DNA of 34,215 nt from assembly GCF_030651745.1 (NCBI RefSeq), contig NZ_JAUSCC010000018.1, positions 1-34,215 of the forward strand, in the 5' to 3' direction. Each line of letters begins with the position of its first letter. The first letter of the stretch is position 1. The notes under the pieces were generated by a model. It did no database searches. It worked only from the letters and a program-made list of their open reading frames with translations, and was not told the DNA's origin. Position numbers and translations under genes: made by a program. The DNA comes from Methylophaga sp. (GTDB lineage: Bacteria; Pseudomonadota; Gammaproteobacteria; Nitrosococcales; Methylophagaceae). Positions 6,926-15,799 of the stretch are shown piece by piece.

Positions 6926-7652
6926 TTTCAAGCAAACCCAGCAGCAATTCACCGCACATCTGCGTGATCCCAAAGCAGTTGCCGAACCTGCCGATGTTGA
7001 ATCACGACGCATGGCAATATATCGACGACTGATTTATAACAATATTGAAAGTTTTTTAAGCAGTGCCTGTCCGGTATTAAAGCAAATTCTCGGAGAAACA
7101 GCCTGGCACAACCTGGCGGCAGATTTTATTCGTCAGCATCGCTGCAAATCACCTTTATTTAATGATATTGCCCGCGAATTTGTCAGTTACCTGGAAGATC
7201 ATCCGCAGCAATATCAAAACATGCCGTTTGTTGCTGAACTCGCGCATTATGAATGGGCTGAATTGGCATTAGGTATTGCCAGTGCGGATTTTGTTCAACG
7301 TGAAGTCAGCCAACAACAGGATGTTTTACAGCTCGTATTGCATCCGTCGCCATTAGCTTGGCGCTTTGCTTATGATTATCCGGTACACCAAATCGCTCCG
7401 GATAATCTGCCGGACAAGCCGGCTGAAATACCTTTCTTCCTGCTGCTGTATCGCAATGCTGAAGATCAGGTGAAGTTTATTGAATTGAATCCGGTCAGTG
7501 CCCGCTTGCTTGATTTACTGGAAAGTGGACAGACTGGTCAACAGGCCGCACAAGCGATTACTGAAGTGTTGCAGCACCCACAGCCCGAAATTGTTTTACA
7601 AGGAGCAAGACAGTTGATTGAAGACTGGCTGCAACGTGGGATCATTATCTAA
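6903..7652 (+). CDS. DUF2063 MNIO partner protein, HvfC/BufC-like
   Basis: A 249-aa protein with an N-terminal DUF2063 region (RRMAIYRRLIYNNIESFLSS near residues 34-53, an ACPVLKQILG turn, and a DFIRQHRCKSPLFNDIAREFVSYL helix pair), then AHYEWAELAL and a C-terminal beta-rich part. In studied MNIO pairs (MbnC, BufC) the partner binds the enzyme and helps recognise the precursor. The start is uncertain: ATGs at 6903 and 6909 lie in frame inside the DUF692 gene, neither with a strong ribosome site, consistent with translational coupling. A longer frame back to 6756 only reads DUF692 out of frame. A strong terminator follows 10 nt after the stop. Confidence 0.87.
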   Translation: MNMSQAPDFKQTQQQFTAHLRDPKAVAEPADVESRRMAIYRRLIYNNIESFLSSACPVLKQILGETAWHNLAADFIRQHRCKSPLFNDIAREFVSYLEDHPQQYQNMPFVAELAHYEWAELALGIASADFVQREVSQQQDVLQLVLHPSPLAWRFAYDYPVHQIAPDNLPDKPAEIPFFLLLYRNAEDQVKFIELNPVSARLLDLLESGQTGQQAAQAITEVLQHPQPEIVLQGARQLIEDWLQRGIII

Positions 7653-7661
7653 AGACATAAA

Positions 7662-7691
7662 AAAACCGGGTTAGTTAACTAACCCGGTTTT
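7662..7691. terminator. Bidirectional terminator, 30-nt perfect palindrome
   Basis: A perfect inverted repeat (arms AAAACCGGGTTAGTT and AACTAACCCGGTTTT, centre between 7676 and 7677) lies between the convergent DUF2063 and eda genes. Each strand has a GC-rich stem ending in a T run, so it can end both transcripts. It marks the 3' limit of the rhodanese-MNIO cluster. Confidence 0.92.
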
Positions 7692-7712
7692 AATTATCAA
7701 ACTTGTACTTTT

Positions 7713-8345
7713 TTAGTTGGTGGCAAGCTCAATCGCTTCAGCAGCCAAACGGGTAATTTCATCCCAGTTTTCTGCTTCCACCAGATTTGCTGCGCACATC
7801 CATGAACCGCCTACACAGCCAACATTTGGCAAGCTGTAATAGTTTTTCACGTTCTTCTGACTGACACCGCCGGTTGGGCAGAACAGAATTTGTGGGATCG
7901 GCGCACCAATTGATTTCAACATCGGTACACCGCCCGCAGCTTCAGCAGGGAAGAATTTCATTGCAGTAATACCACGCTCCAGTAAACGCATGGCTTCACT
8001 TGGATTGGCCACACCTGGTAACAACGGCACACCAGTTTTTAACGCTGCTTCAATCAAAGTATCGGTTGTGCCCGGGCTGACAATAAATTCCGCGCCGGCA
8101 TCGATCGCTGCATTTAAGGTTTCGATGTTGATAATAGTACCGGCACCGACAATTGCATCAGGTACTTCAGCTTTAATACGACGAATGGATTCCAGTGCTG
8201 CGTCCGTACGTAAGGTAATTTCCAGTACTTTCAGACCACCTTTAACCAGCGCCTGGGCTAAAGGAACTGCATGTTCAACATTGTTGATGACCATCACCGG
8301 AACAATCGGTGAGATTTGCATAATTTCGTGAATCGTTTTGCTCAT
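7713..8345 (-). CDS. eda: KDPG aldolase (2-dehydro-3-deoxy-6-phosphogluconate aldolase)
   Basis: A 210-aa class I aldolase that cleaves KDPG to pyruvate and glyceraldehyde 3-phosphate, the last step of the Entner-Doudoroff route. The Schiff-base lysine is K130 in AMKFFPAEAAGG; E42 and R46 in LEITLRT bind and activate the substrate; the phosphate loop is CPTGGV (156-161). Length and motifs match E. coli Eda. It lies 32 nt downstream of edd on the same strand, so the two are almost certainly one operon, ended by the palindrome at 7662-7691. In RuMP-cycle methylotrophs this pair also cleaves assimilated hexose phosphate, which would fit the suspected lifestyle. Confidence 0.97.
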   Translation of the reverse strand: MSKTIHEIMQISPIVPVMVINNVEHAVPLAQALVKGGLKVLEITLRTDAALESIRRIKAEVPDAIVGAGTIINIETLNAAIDAGAEFIVSPGTTDTLIEAALKTGVPLLPGVANPSEAMRLLERGITAMKFFPAEAAGGVPMLKSIGAPIPQILFCPTGGVSQKNVKNYYSLPNVGCVGGSWMCAANLVEAENWDEITRLAAEAIELATN

Positions 8346-8377
8346 ATAAAAAGATATCCCTAATTTCTGGTGATAGT

Positions 8378-10201
8378 TTATTCAACGTTGAACATATTGA
8401 TGGCACCTTCTTCAGCTGAAGAAACGCCAGCCCGGAAGCTGTCAAACAGTTCGCGACCACTGCCATAATGATGTTCGGTATTAGCCATCATGCACGACAA
8501 ACGGGCATTAAACTCAGCTTCATCAACCAGCACATTCATAATGCCTTTTTCGGTATCAAGATGGATGATATCGCCATCTTTAATTCTGGTGAGCGGGCCA
8601 CCATCAGCCGACTCCGGACACATTTGAATTGCAGATGGTACTTTACCTGAAGCACCAGACATACGGCCATCAGTGACCAGAGCAACTTTGAAGCCACGAT
8701 CTTGAAGTACACCAAGAGGCGAACTGAGTTTATGTAATTCCGGCATACCATTGGATTTTGGTCCTTGGAAGCGTAAAACCACAATAACGTCTTTTTCTAA
8801 CTCGCCATTTTTGAATGCGGCAACTGCATCGTCTTGATCATCAAATACCATAGCAGGGGCTTCAACTACACGATGCTGAACATCTACTGCAGAGACTTTG
8901 GAAACACCACGACCAAGATTACCTTGGATAAGATGTACGCCACCTGATTTAGCAAATGGCTCAGCTACAGAACCAATAACCTCTTTATCTAACGATTCTT
9001 TAGGACCTTCCTGCCAAATCAGTTTGCCATCGATTAATTTTGGTTCCTGGCTGTATTGCTTCAAGCCTTTTTCATTGCCAACAGTAATAATATCTTCGTG
9101 CAATAAACCATTTGATATTAATTCCTGAATCAACACGCCCATACCACCAGCCGCCTGGAAGTGATTCACATCGGCACTGCCGTTTGGATATACGCGGCTT
9201 AATAGCGGAACAATGTGCGATAAACGATCGAAGTCATCCCAGTTGATCATGATACCGGCTGCCCGAGCCACAGCAACTATATGCATAGTATGGTTAGTTG
9301 AACCACCGGTTGCCAGCAGACCGATAATAGCGTTCAGAATGGCTTTCTCATCGATCATATGACCGATAGGACGGTAGTCGTTACCCATGGCGGTGAATTT
9401 CAACACCTGGCGAGCCGCTTCTTTGGTTAATTCGTCACGCAACGGCGTATTCGGGTTAATAAATGTTCCGCCAGGTAAATGCAGTCCCATGATTTCAACC
9501 ATCATCTGGTTGCTGTTAGCCGTACCATAGAAGGTACAGGTACCAGGGCTATGGTAAGACTCTGATTCAGCTTTAAGCAGTTCTTCACGACCGACTTTGC
9601 CTTCAGCAAACAGTTGACGAATACGGACTTTTTCTTTATTCGGCAAGCCGCTAGGCATTGGGCCTGCAGGTACAAAAATGGTCGGTAAATGACCAAAACT
9701 CAGAGCACCAATCAATAAACCTGGAACAATCTTGTCACACACACCCAGCATCATGGCTGCGTCAAACATGTTATGGCTTAGACCAACAGCTGTGGCCATG
9801 GCAATGACATCACGACTGAACAAAGATAAGTCCATACCAGGATAACCTTGGGTAATGCCATCACACATGGCGGGTACGCCACCGGCAAACTGTGCAATAC
9901 CACCGGCTTGTTTCGCGGCTTCTTTGATTAATGGTGGGAAATCTTTGTAAGGCTCATGCGCAGACAACATGTCGTTGTATGCAGAAATAATCCCGATATT
10001 GGCTTTTTTATCACCAGCCAAATCACTTTTTTCTGTTGCAGCACAGGCAGCAAAACCATGTGCCAGATTGCCACAGCCTAAGGTCAAACGATGTGGACCT
10101 TGGCCTGCAGCTTCGTCAACACGGGCAAGATAAGCCGTGCGAGATTTTTTACTTCGTTCGATCACTTCGTTAGTGAGCGAGTCTAAAACCGGATGAACCA
10201 T
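8378..10201 (-). CDS. edd: 6-Phosphogluconate dehydratase
   Basis: A 607-aa member of the IlvD/EDD family that dehydrates 6-phosphogluconate to KDPG using a [4Fe-4S] cluster. Conserved segments are [10 protein letters not shown] (40-49), [12 protein letters not shown] (108-119), [13 protein letters not shown] (151-163) and [13 protein letters not shown] (221-233); C155 and C222, perhaps with C113, are the likely cluster ligands. The C-terminal half has the [14 protein letters not shown] motif typical of the family. Full length, with no breaks. eda follows 32 nt downstream. No zwf or pgl is in the window. The gene is headed by the 426-nt non-coding stretch, which may carry its control region. 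Confidence 0.97.
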   Translation of the reverse strand: MVHPVLDSLTNEVIERSKKSRTAYLARVDEAAGQGPHRLTLGCGNLAHGFAACAATEKSDLAGDKKANIGIISAYNDMLSAHEPYKDFPPLIKEAAKQAGGIAQFAGGVPAMCDGITQGYPGMDLSLFSRDVIAMATAVGLSHNMFDAAMMLGVCDKIVPGLLIGALSFGHLPTIFVPAGPMPSGLPNKEKVRIRQLFAEGKVGREELLKAESESYHSPGTCTFYGTANSNQMMVEIMGLHLPGGTFINPNTPLRDELTKEAARQVLKFTAMGNDYRPIGHMIDEKAILNAIIGLLATGGSTNHTMHIVAVARAAGIMINWDDFDRLSHIVPLLSRVYPNGSADVNHFQAAGGMGVLIQELISNGLLHEDIITVGNEKGLKQYSQEPKLIDGKLIWQEGPKESLDKEVIGSVAEPFAKSGGVHLIQGNLGRGVSKVSAVDVQHRVVEAPAMVFDDQDDAVAAFKNGELEKDVIVVLRFQGPKSNGMPELHKLSSPLGVLQDRGFKVALVTDGRMSGASGKVPSAIQMCPESADGGPLTRIKDGDIIHLDTEKGIMNVLVDEAEFNARLSCMMANTEHHYGSGRELFDSFRAGVSSAEEGAINMFNVE

Positions 10202-10627
10202 ATAATTGAGTCTCTCTTTCGTTTACTTGAAATGTCGAAGTAGCGGGATTCGAGGCCACGTGACTGCAGCAGCGTTAATCCATCAGAACTAATATTCAGA
10301 CAGAGCATTATAGTCCTTGTATGTGTTTTTCGCACTGTTTATGGGCATGTATCCGCCGAATTCACCCAAACCTCATTCTCTGTTTTAGCCAATATACTCG
10401 CCAATCGCAGATTATCAGTAAGGTTAACAGCCGGATAATTTTGATATTGATGGGAAACATTCCTGGCCTTAACAGATAAATACAACTGACTTTGTATGTG
10501 TTCAATTACACATTTGCGCTTGAAAAAAACTTTTACAAGAGGATTTTCCAGCATGGCTTCGGTATGATGTCACGCTATTTTTCATCGACTTATTGATGAC
10601 TTGTCGCACAAATATAAGGTACAGATA
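10202..10627. other. Long intergenic region between divergent edd and trmB
   Basis: This is the only stretch over 300 nt without a convincing gene. It must hold promoters for edd (minus) and trmB (plus). The trmB ribosome site AAGGT is at 10616-10620. A minus-strand TATAAT occurs at 10307-10312. An imperfect palindrome TGTGTTCAATTACACA lies at 10497-10512. A 71-codon minus-strand frame at 10339-10554 has protein-like composition but no ribosome site. I recognise no RNA gene or riboswitch. The region is AT-rich relative to the genes. Confidence 0.6.
10307..10312 (-). promoter_or_regulatory. Candidate -10 box for edd-eda
   Basis: A perfect TATAAT on the minus strand about 105 nt upstream of the edd ATG. 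The hexamer 17 nt upstream (TGCGAA) is a poor -35, so an activator or chance occurrence are both possible. Confidence 0.3.
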
Positions 10628-11314
10628 ATGACTGAAGGTAAACGCCTCCGTCAGGTAAAAAGCTTTGTTAAACGTGAAGGTCGATTAACACCTGGTCAGC
10701 AAAAAGCTCTAGATCTTTTATGGCCGAAGTTTGGCATTGAAGCCGATGGTCAGCCAATCGATATGTATAGTCTGTTTGGCCGTGATGCACCTGTCGTATT
10801 TGAAATTGGTTTTGGCAATGGCGCATCACTGGTCGAAATGGCTTTAAAACAACCTGAACTCCACTTTATTGGTGTGGAAGTACATCGTCCTGGTGTCGGT
10901 CAACTTTTAAAAGCTATTGAAGACAATAATCTGACCAATCTGCGGGTCGCCTGCACCGATGCGGTGGAGTTACTAAAAAATCAGGTTGCAGATAATGCGC
11001 TGCAACGGGTTCAGTTGTATTTCCCCGATCCCTGGCATAAAAAACGTCATCATAAACGCCGAATTATTCAGCCAGCTTTTGTGTCGATACTGGCACAAAA
11101 AATTCATCAAGGTGGTTTTTTGCATATGGCCACAGACTGGCAGGATTATGCAGAGCAAATGCTGCAGGATCTGTCTGCCAGCTCGGAGTTCAGCAATACC
11201 AGTACAACGGGAGATTACATCCCCCGCCCCGAATACCGGCCATTAACCAAGTTTGAACAACGTGGCCATCGTCTGGGTCATGGTGTTTGGGATCTAATTT
11301 TTCAACGTAAGTAA
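10628..11314 (+). CDS. trmB: tRNA (guanine(46)-N7)-methyltransferase TrmB
   Basis: A 228-aa SAM-dependent methyltransferase that forms m7G at position 46 of tRNAs. The SAM loop is EIGFGNG (59-65); the tRNA-binding and catalytic block is FPDPWHKKRHHKRR (132-145); the C-terminus has TKFEQRGHRLGHGVWDL, nearly identical to E. coli TrmB. I chose the ATG at 10628 because AAGGT lies seven bases before it; a TTG at 10601 would add nine residues but lacks a ribosome site. It is separated by 79 nt from the downstream fadL-like gene and may be transcribed separately. Confidence 0.95.
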   Translation: MTEGKRLRQVKSFVKREGRLTPGQQKALDLLWPKFGIEADGQPIDMYSLFGRDAPVVFEIGFGNGASLVEMALKQPELHFIGVEVHRPGVGQLLKAIEDNNLTNLRVACTDAVELLKNQVADNALQRVQLYFPDPWHKKRHHKRRIIQPAFVSILAQKIHQGGFLHMATDWQDYAEQMLQDLSASSEFSNTSTTGDYIPRPEYRPLTKFEQRGHRLGHGVWDLIFQRK

Positions 11315-11393
11315 TTATTACAAACTTGCTTCATTTTCACTCATAGGCTAGTTTTGCCCCTTATACATTTAACTTTCATCAGGTAACGCCGCC

Positions 11394-12686
11394 ATGACTC
11401 TGTCTCGTTCAACCCAATTTGGCTTTTATATTTTATTCGGGGCGGCGAGTAGTTCTGCTGGAGCAGCCGGTTATGCTTTAATAGAGCAAAGCGTCACTGG
11501 CTTAGGTCGCGCCTTTTCAGGCAGTACTGCAGTAGCAGATGACGCCAGCACCATTTTTTTTAATCCGGCCGGCCTGACCAATCTGTCCCGTAAAGAAATG
11601 AATATGGGAGTTAATCTGATTTCACCTCGAGCGGAGTTTTCAGACCGCGGTTCCAATGCGAATGGCACACCATTATCAGGCGGAAATGGCAATAATGCCG
11701 GCGAACTGGCTATGGTTCCGAATTTTTATTATGCCCATCCGCTCAATGACACTACAGTTGTGGGCATTGGAGTCGGTGCGCCATTTGGCCTGGTTACAGA
11801 TTATGGCGATAATTGGCAAGGTCGTTATCATGCTATTCGTTCAGATCTATTAACCATCAATATCAATCCCAGCATCGCATTTAAAACCACCGAAAAGCTG
11901 TCTCTAGGCTTTGGTATCAATCTCCAATATATTGATCTGGAATTGAGTCAGGCCGCCAATTTCGGTGCTTTAACGGGTGCATCGCAACAAAACGATGGTC
12001 GGGTTCGTTTAACAGCCGATGATTGGAGTTGGGGTTATAACCTTGGCATGACATATCAATTTACCGATGCGACACGCCTGGGCATAAGTTACCGTTCAAA
12101 AATAAGCCATGAGTTAACTGGTGACGGTGAATTTCGTATCCCGCAAAACGTCAGTGGCCAGGCAGCAGCTGCTGGTTTTCAGGATGGTAAGATCAGTGGC
12201 CGAGTAACCTTGCCTGAATCAGCTTCGATCGCCTTACATCATCAACTCAATTCAAGATGGGCTGTTATGGCCGATGCCAGTTGGACTCGTTGGAGTCGCT
12301 TTGAAGAATTACGTATCAACTCAGATGTGGATCGACTGAATTCTGTTAAAGCTGAAGACTGGGAAAATTCGATGCGTTACGGTCTAGGCTTAGAATATCA
12401 AGCTAATGAACGTTGGTCTTGGCGTACGGGCGTTGCATATGATGAGACGCCTGTCCCGAATGCGCAGCGACGCACTCCCCGCATCCCAGACAGTGACCGA
12501 ACATGGTTATCACTGGGAGCGAGTTACTACTACAGCGATAATATTATTCTGGATGCAGCCTATACGCATATGTTCATGAAAGACACCAGCATTGATGATA
12601 CCGATTCAAACGGAAACCAACTTGTTGGCCGATATAAGAATTCAGTAGATATTGTTGCTGTGCAGTTACGTTGGTTGTTTGATTAA
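11394..12686 (+). CDS. FadL/OmpP1-family outer-membrane transporter
   Basis: A 430-aa outer-membrane beta-barrel of the FadL/TodX family, which moves long-chain fatty acids or other hydrophobic compounds across the outer membrane. A signal peptide ends near AGAAG (about residues 23-25); the mature N-terminus forms the hatch, with GLGRAFSGSTAVADDASTIF followed by NPAGLTNLS, the family signature. Alternating polar and aromatic segments fill the rest, and the protein ends in WLFD, with the aromatic-rich terminal strand of barrel proteins. The next gene, an acyl-CoA synthetase, begins 2 nt after the stop, so uptake and activation of the same substrate is a reasonable inference. Whether the substrate is fatty acid or a hydrocarbon is not shown. 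Confidence 0.92.
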   Translation: MTLSRSTQFGFYILFGAASSSAGAAGYALIEQSVTGLGRAFSGSTAVADDASTIFFNPAGLTNLSRKEMNMGVNLISPRAEFSDRGSNANGTPLSGGNGNNAGELAMVPNFYYAHPLNDTTVVGIGVGAPFGLVTDYGDNWQGRYHAIRSDLLTININPSIAFKTTEKLSLGFGINLQYIDLELSQAANFGALTGASQQNDGRVRLTADDWSWGYNLGMTYQFTDATRLGISYRSKISHELTGDGEFRIPQNVSGQAAAAGFQDGKISGRVTLPESASIALHHQLNSRWAVMADASWTRWSRFEELRINSDVDRLNSVKAEDWENSMRYGLGLEYQANERWSWRTGVAYDETPVPNAQRRTPRIPDSDRTWLSLGASYYYSDNIILDAAYTHMFMKDTSIDDTDSNGNQLVGRYKNSVDIVAVQLRWLFD

Positions 12687-12688
12687 TC

Positions 12689-14503
12689 ATGAGTAGCAAC
12701 GATTACATTTCACCGGAAGCGGCACAAACCCTTTACGGCCTGTTTTGTGAACGAGTAAAACGTAGCCCCGACCATGATGCCTATGGATATTTTGATAGTG
12801 ACAGCGAAAGTTGGCAGAGTCTGAGCTGGCAACAGGTTGCCGATGCCGTTGCTCTCTGGCAACACGCTTTACAGCAGGAAAATTTGCGTAAAGGGGATCG
12901 GGTTGCACTCAACTTGCGTAACAGCAAAGAGTGGATTTTTTTCGATCTGGCGGCATTAAGCCTCGGCTTGATAGTAGTACCGCTGTATCCCGATGATCGA
13001 CCTGATAATGTCGCCTATATTCTGCAAGATGCTGATGTTCGATTACTGATGGTAAATAGCACCAAACAATGGTCTGCCATTAAAGCCGTATTACCTGAAG
13101 AACATAGTCTTAAACGAATTGTTATAGTTAATGAAGAGTCAGCGAATCAAGATCAGCTATCCACCACATTACAAAAATGGTTGGTTCAAACAGATACTGA
13201 ACTTGTTATCAGCCCAACTGCACCAGATAAACTAGCCTCTATTATCTATACCTCCGGTACGACCGGCCGCTCGAAAGGCGTTATGCTGAGTCATCAGAAT
13301 ATGCTGTCAGTGGCACATGGATCATTGCAGTTTTTTGAAATCTTGCCTGACGATATTTTCTTGTCGTTTTTACCGCTATCACATACTTTGGAACGAACAG
13401 GTGGTTATTACCTGCCAATGATGGCGGGTTCCAAAGTAGTTTTCTCACGCAGCATTCCCCTGCTGGCTGATGATATGCGACAAGTGCAACCGACTATCAT
13501 GATCGCGGTACCCAGGATCTTTGAAAGAATCTATGATCGTGTGCAAAAGCAATTGGCTGAAACAAACGCTTTACGTCGGCTTATATTCAAATCTGCCGTG
13601 AATATTGGCTGGAAACGCTTTCGCTATCAACAAAAGCGGGCACACTGGTCACCATCGCTGCTGCTATGGCCATTATTAAATAAACTGGTAGTCGACAAAT
13701 TTCATCAACGTCTGGGCGGGCGTTTGCGTTTAGCCGTCAGTGGCGGCGCTGCTTTACCGGCTTATGCTGCCAAAATGTTTATAGGTTTGGATTTAACTTT
13801 GCTTCAAGGCTATGGCCTTACAGAAACCAGCCCGGTTATCAGTGTTAATGAGCCATCAAGTAATGATCCAGCCAGTGTGGGTCGACCGATACAGGGTGTG
13901 GAAGTGCGGATCGGTAAAGATGAAGAGCTGGAAGTAAAAGGCCCAGGTAACATGCTCGGCTATTGGAATAATCATAAAGCCACGGCCCAAACTATTGATG
14001 CTGACGGTTGGCTACATACCGGTGATAGAGCACATATCAGTGAAACCGGACATATTCATATTATTGGGCGAATCAAAGATATCCTGGTACTCAATAACGG
14101 TGAAAAAGTACCGCCAGGTGATATCGAGGCTGCAATCATCAGCAATGGTTTGATTGAACAAGCTGTTGTGTTAGGAGAAGGTCAGTCTTATTTAGCGGCT
14201 TTACTGGTCATTAACGGTGAAAAATGGCCACAGATAGCCCAACAACTTGGTCTCGATCCATTATCAAATGACAGTCTTGGCAGCAAAGTATTAAAACAAC
14301 ACTTTGTGCGCTTATTGAGACAGTGGTTATTCGAATTCCCGTCTTATGCGCGAATCCGGCGAGTGCATCTGACGTTGGAACCCTGGACCATTGAAAATGG
14401 TTTGCTCACACCAACATTAAAAGTAAAACGCGCGCTGGTGCTGGAAAAATTCAAGAAAGAAATTCAGGCAATGTATAAAGACACATCAGGCGGTGACAGA
14501 TAA
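12689..14503 (+). CDS. Long-chain acyl-CoA synthetase / AMP-dependent ligase
   Basis: A 604-aa ANL-superfamily enzyme that adenylates a carboxylic acid and transfers it to CoA, of the FAA1/FadD15-like class. Motifs in order: the P-loop TSGTTGRSKG (188-197), LSFLPLSHTLERTGG (about 225-239), the substrate-pocket GYGLTETSPV (374-383), GWLHTGD (440-446), and the hinge and catalytic region RIKDILVLNNGEKVPP (461-476). No TM segment or signal is visible. It starts 2 nt after the FadL-type gene with no separate ribosome site, so it is probably translationally coupled. No beta-oxidation genes are nearby. The 3' end overlaps convergent folC by 18 nt. Confidence 0.92.
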   Translation: MSSNDYISPEAAQTLYGLFCERVKRSPDHDAYGYFDSDSESWQSLSWQQVADAVALWQHALQQENLRKGDRVALNLRNSKEWIFFDLAALSLGLIVVPLYPDDRPDNVAYILQDADVRLLMVNSTKQWSAIKAVLPEEHSLKRIVIVNEESANQDQLSTTLQKWLVQTDTELVISPTAPDKLASIIYTSGTTGRSKGVMLSHQNMLSVAHGSLQFFEILPDDIFLSFLPLSHTLERTGGYYLPMMAGSKVVFSRSIPLLADDMRQVQPTIMIAVPRIFERIYDRVQKQLAETNALRRLIFKSAVNIGWKRFRYQQKRAHWSPSLLLWPLLNKLVVDKFHQRLGGRLRLAVSGGAALPAYAAKMFIGLDLTLLQGYGLTETSPVISVNEPSSNDPASVGRPIQGVEVRIGKDEELEVKGPGNMLGYWNNHKATAQTIDADGWLHTGDRAHISETGHIHIIGRIKDILVLNNGEKVPPGDIEAAIISNGLIEQAVVLGEGQSYLAALLVINGEKWPQIAQQLGLDPLSNDSLGSKVLKQHFVRLLRQWLFEFPSYARIRRVHLTLEPWTIENGLLTPTLKVKRALVLEKFKKEIQAMYKDTSGGDR

Positions 14504-15790
14504 CGGCTGGTCTATAACATCAGGAATATGCCGCATTATCGCTTCGACAGTGTGAAATGAACCAAAAATCAAAATTCGATCACCGCTAACAGCACTTTCG
14601 GCAGCACGATTATAAGCCGCTTCGACAGTTTCACTGATATCTACTCTGTCATCCGAAATTTTACCTTGTAAGCCCGCGGCCAACTCATCTGCTGACTGCC
14701 CTCTATTGCCGGTTAGACCGCCAACAAACCAATTATCAATTACCGGCAGCAAAGCATCAAAAACTGCTCGACAGTCTTTATCCCGCAACATGGCAATAAC
14801 CGCATGGGTTTTACCGTGGCAAGGAATCTCCCGTAACAGTTTTGCAAGATTTTCAGCACCTTGCTGATTATGCGTTACATCAAATATATGCGTAACCGGC
14901 CCGTCTATAAGCTGGAAACGACCGGAAAGTTTGACTTGCTGTAAGCCAGCACGAATGACAGATTCATTAAGCTTTTCCATGCCGGCAGCTTTTAACAAAC
15001 TGATCACCTGCAATACGGCTGCACTGTTCTGAATTTGATAACAGCCAAGTAATGCGGGATGTGGCAACTCATTAAACTGTTCATCAGCATTGTGCCAATG
15101 CCATAGGTTGCCCACGGTCTCGGCAACGAAATCTTTGCCAGCAATATATGCTGGAGCAGCTAATGTCTTGGCGATATCGATAACCGTTGAGGGAGGTGAC
15201 GACTCACTGCAAACTAGCGGATGATGAGCGCGCATAATGCCTGCTTTCTCTATGCCAATCAGTTCGCGGGTATCTCCGAGCCAGACGGTATGATCCAAGC
15301 CAATCGGTGTAATTAAAGCAATATCCGCATCAAATAGATTGACAGCGTCGAGACGCCCGCCCATCCCAACTTCGAGGATGGCAATATCAATATCCTGTCG
15401 ACAGAAAATATCGGCGGCGGCCAACGTGGCAAATTCAAAATAACTGAGTGAAACTTCAGCACGAGCGGTATCAATTCGATCAAAGGCTTCACAAATCTGC
15501 TGATCGCTTGCCGGTTGACCAGCAATCACTATACGTTCGTTATAACGCAACAAATGCGGTGACGTATAACAGGCTGTTCGATACCCTGCCGCTGACAGGA
15601 TCGACGATAACAAAGCAACTGATGAACCTTTCCCATTGGTACCCGCCACCGTCACAACTCGAAATGGCAGTTTGTTGTTGGCATACATTCTCTGCCATAC
15701 CACGCGAATACGATCCAGACCCGGATCTATTTCAGTGAAATGTAGTTGCTCTTGCCATGCCAACCACTGTGGCAAGCTATCAAATCGCAT
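14486..15790 (-). CDS. folC: Bifunctional dihydrofolate synthase / folylpolyglutamate synthase
   Basis: A 434-aa Mur-ligase-family enzyme adding glutamate to dihydropteroate and to folates. The ATP loop is GTNGKGS (50-56), then YTSPHLLRYNERI, the substrate-binding LEVGMGGRLDAVN and ITPIGLDHTVWLG; the C-terminal domain has DVTHNQQGAENL and ends with an ILIFGSFHTVEAI segment. Full family length. It follows accD after 9 nt and is the last gene of the ten-gene minus-strand convoy; the accD-folC order is a standard gammaproteobacterial arrangement. Its 3' end runs 18 nt into the convergent acyl-CoA synthetase gene, leaving no intergenic terminator. Confidence 0.96.
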   Translation of the reverse strand: MRFDSLPQWLAWQEQLHFTEIDPGLDRIRVVWQRMYANNKLPFRVVTVAGTNGKGSSVALLSSILSAAGYRTACYTSPHLLRYNERIVIAGQPASDQQICEAFDRIDTARAEVSLSYFEFATLAAADIFCRQDIDIAILEVGMGGRLDAVNLFDADIALITPIGLDHTVWLGDTRELIGIEKAGIMRAHHPLVCSESSPPSTVIDIAKTLAAPAYIAGKDFVAETVGNLWHWHNADEQFNELPHPALLGCYQIQNSAAVLQVISLLKAAGMEKLNESVIRAGLQQVKLSGRFQLIDGPVTHIFDVTHNQQGAENLAKLLREIPCHGKTHAVIAMLRDKDCRAVFDALLPVIDNWFVGGLTGNRGQSADELAAGLQGKISDDRVDISETVEAAYNRAAESAVSGDRILIFGSFHTVEAIMRHIPDVIDQPLSVTA

Positions 15791-15799
15791 AAACTGTGT

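Noticed and set aside
10235..10260. Minus-strand CTCGAATCCCGC, like a tRNA T-loop and 3' end
   Set aside because: The flanking bases do not form a T stem or acceptor stem, and no anticodon arm lies upstream, so neither a tRNA nor an attachment-site remnant can be supported.
10497..10512. TGTGTTCAATTACACA as a possible HexR operator for edd-eda
   Set aside because: It resembles the HexR consensus TGTAATTAAATTACA in one half only, has the wrong half-site spacing, and lies about 300 nt from edd.
10339..10554. 71-codon minus-strand frame in the edd-trmB gap
   Set aside because: The composition is protein-like toward its end, but there is no ribosome site, no family I recognise, and its start lies close to the trmB control region. 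Left as part of the non-coding stretch.
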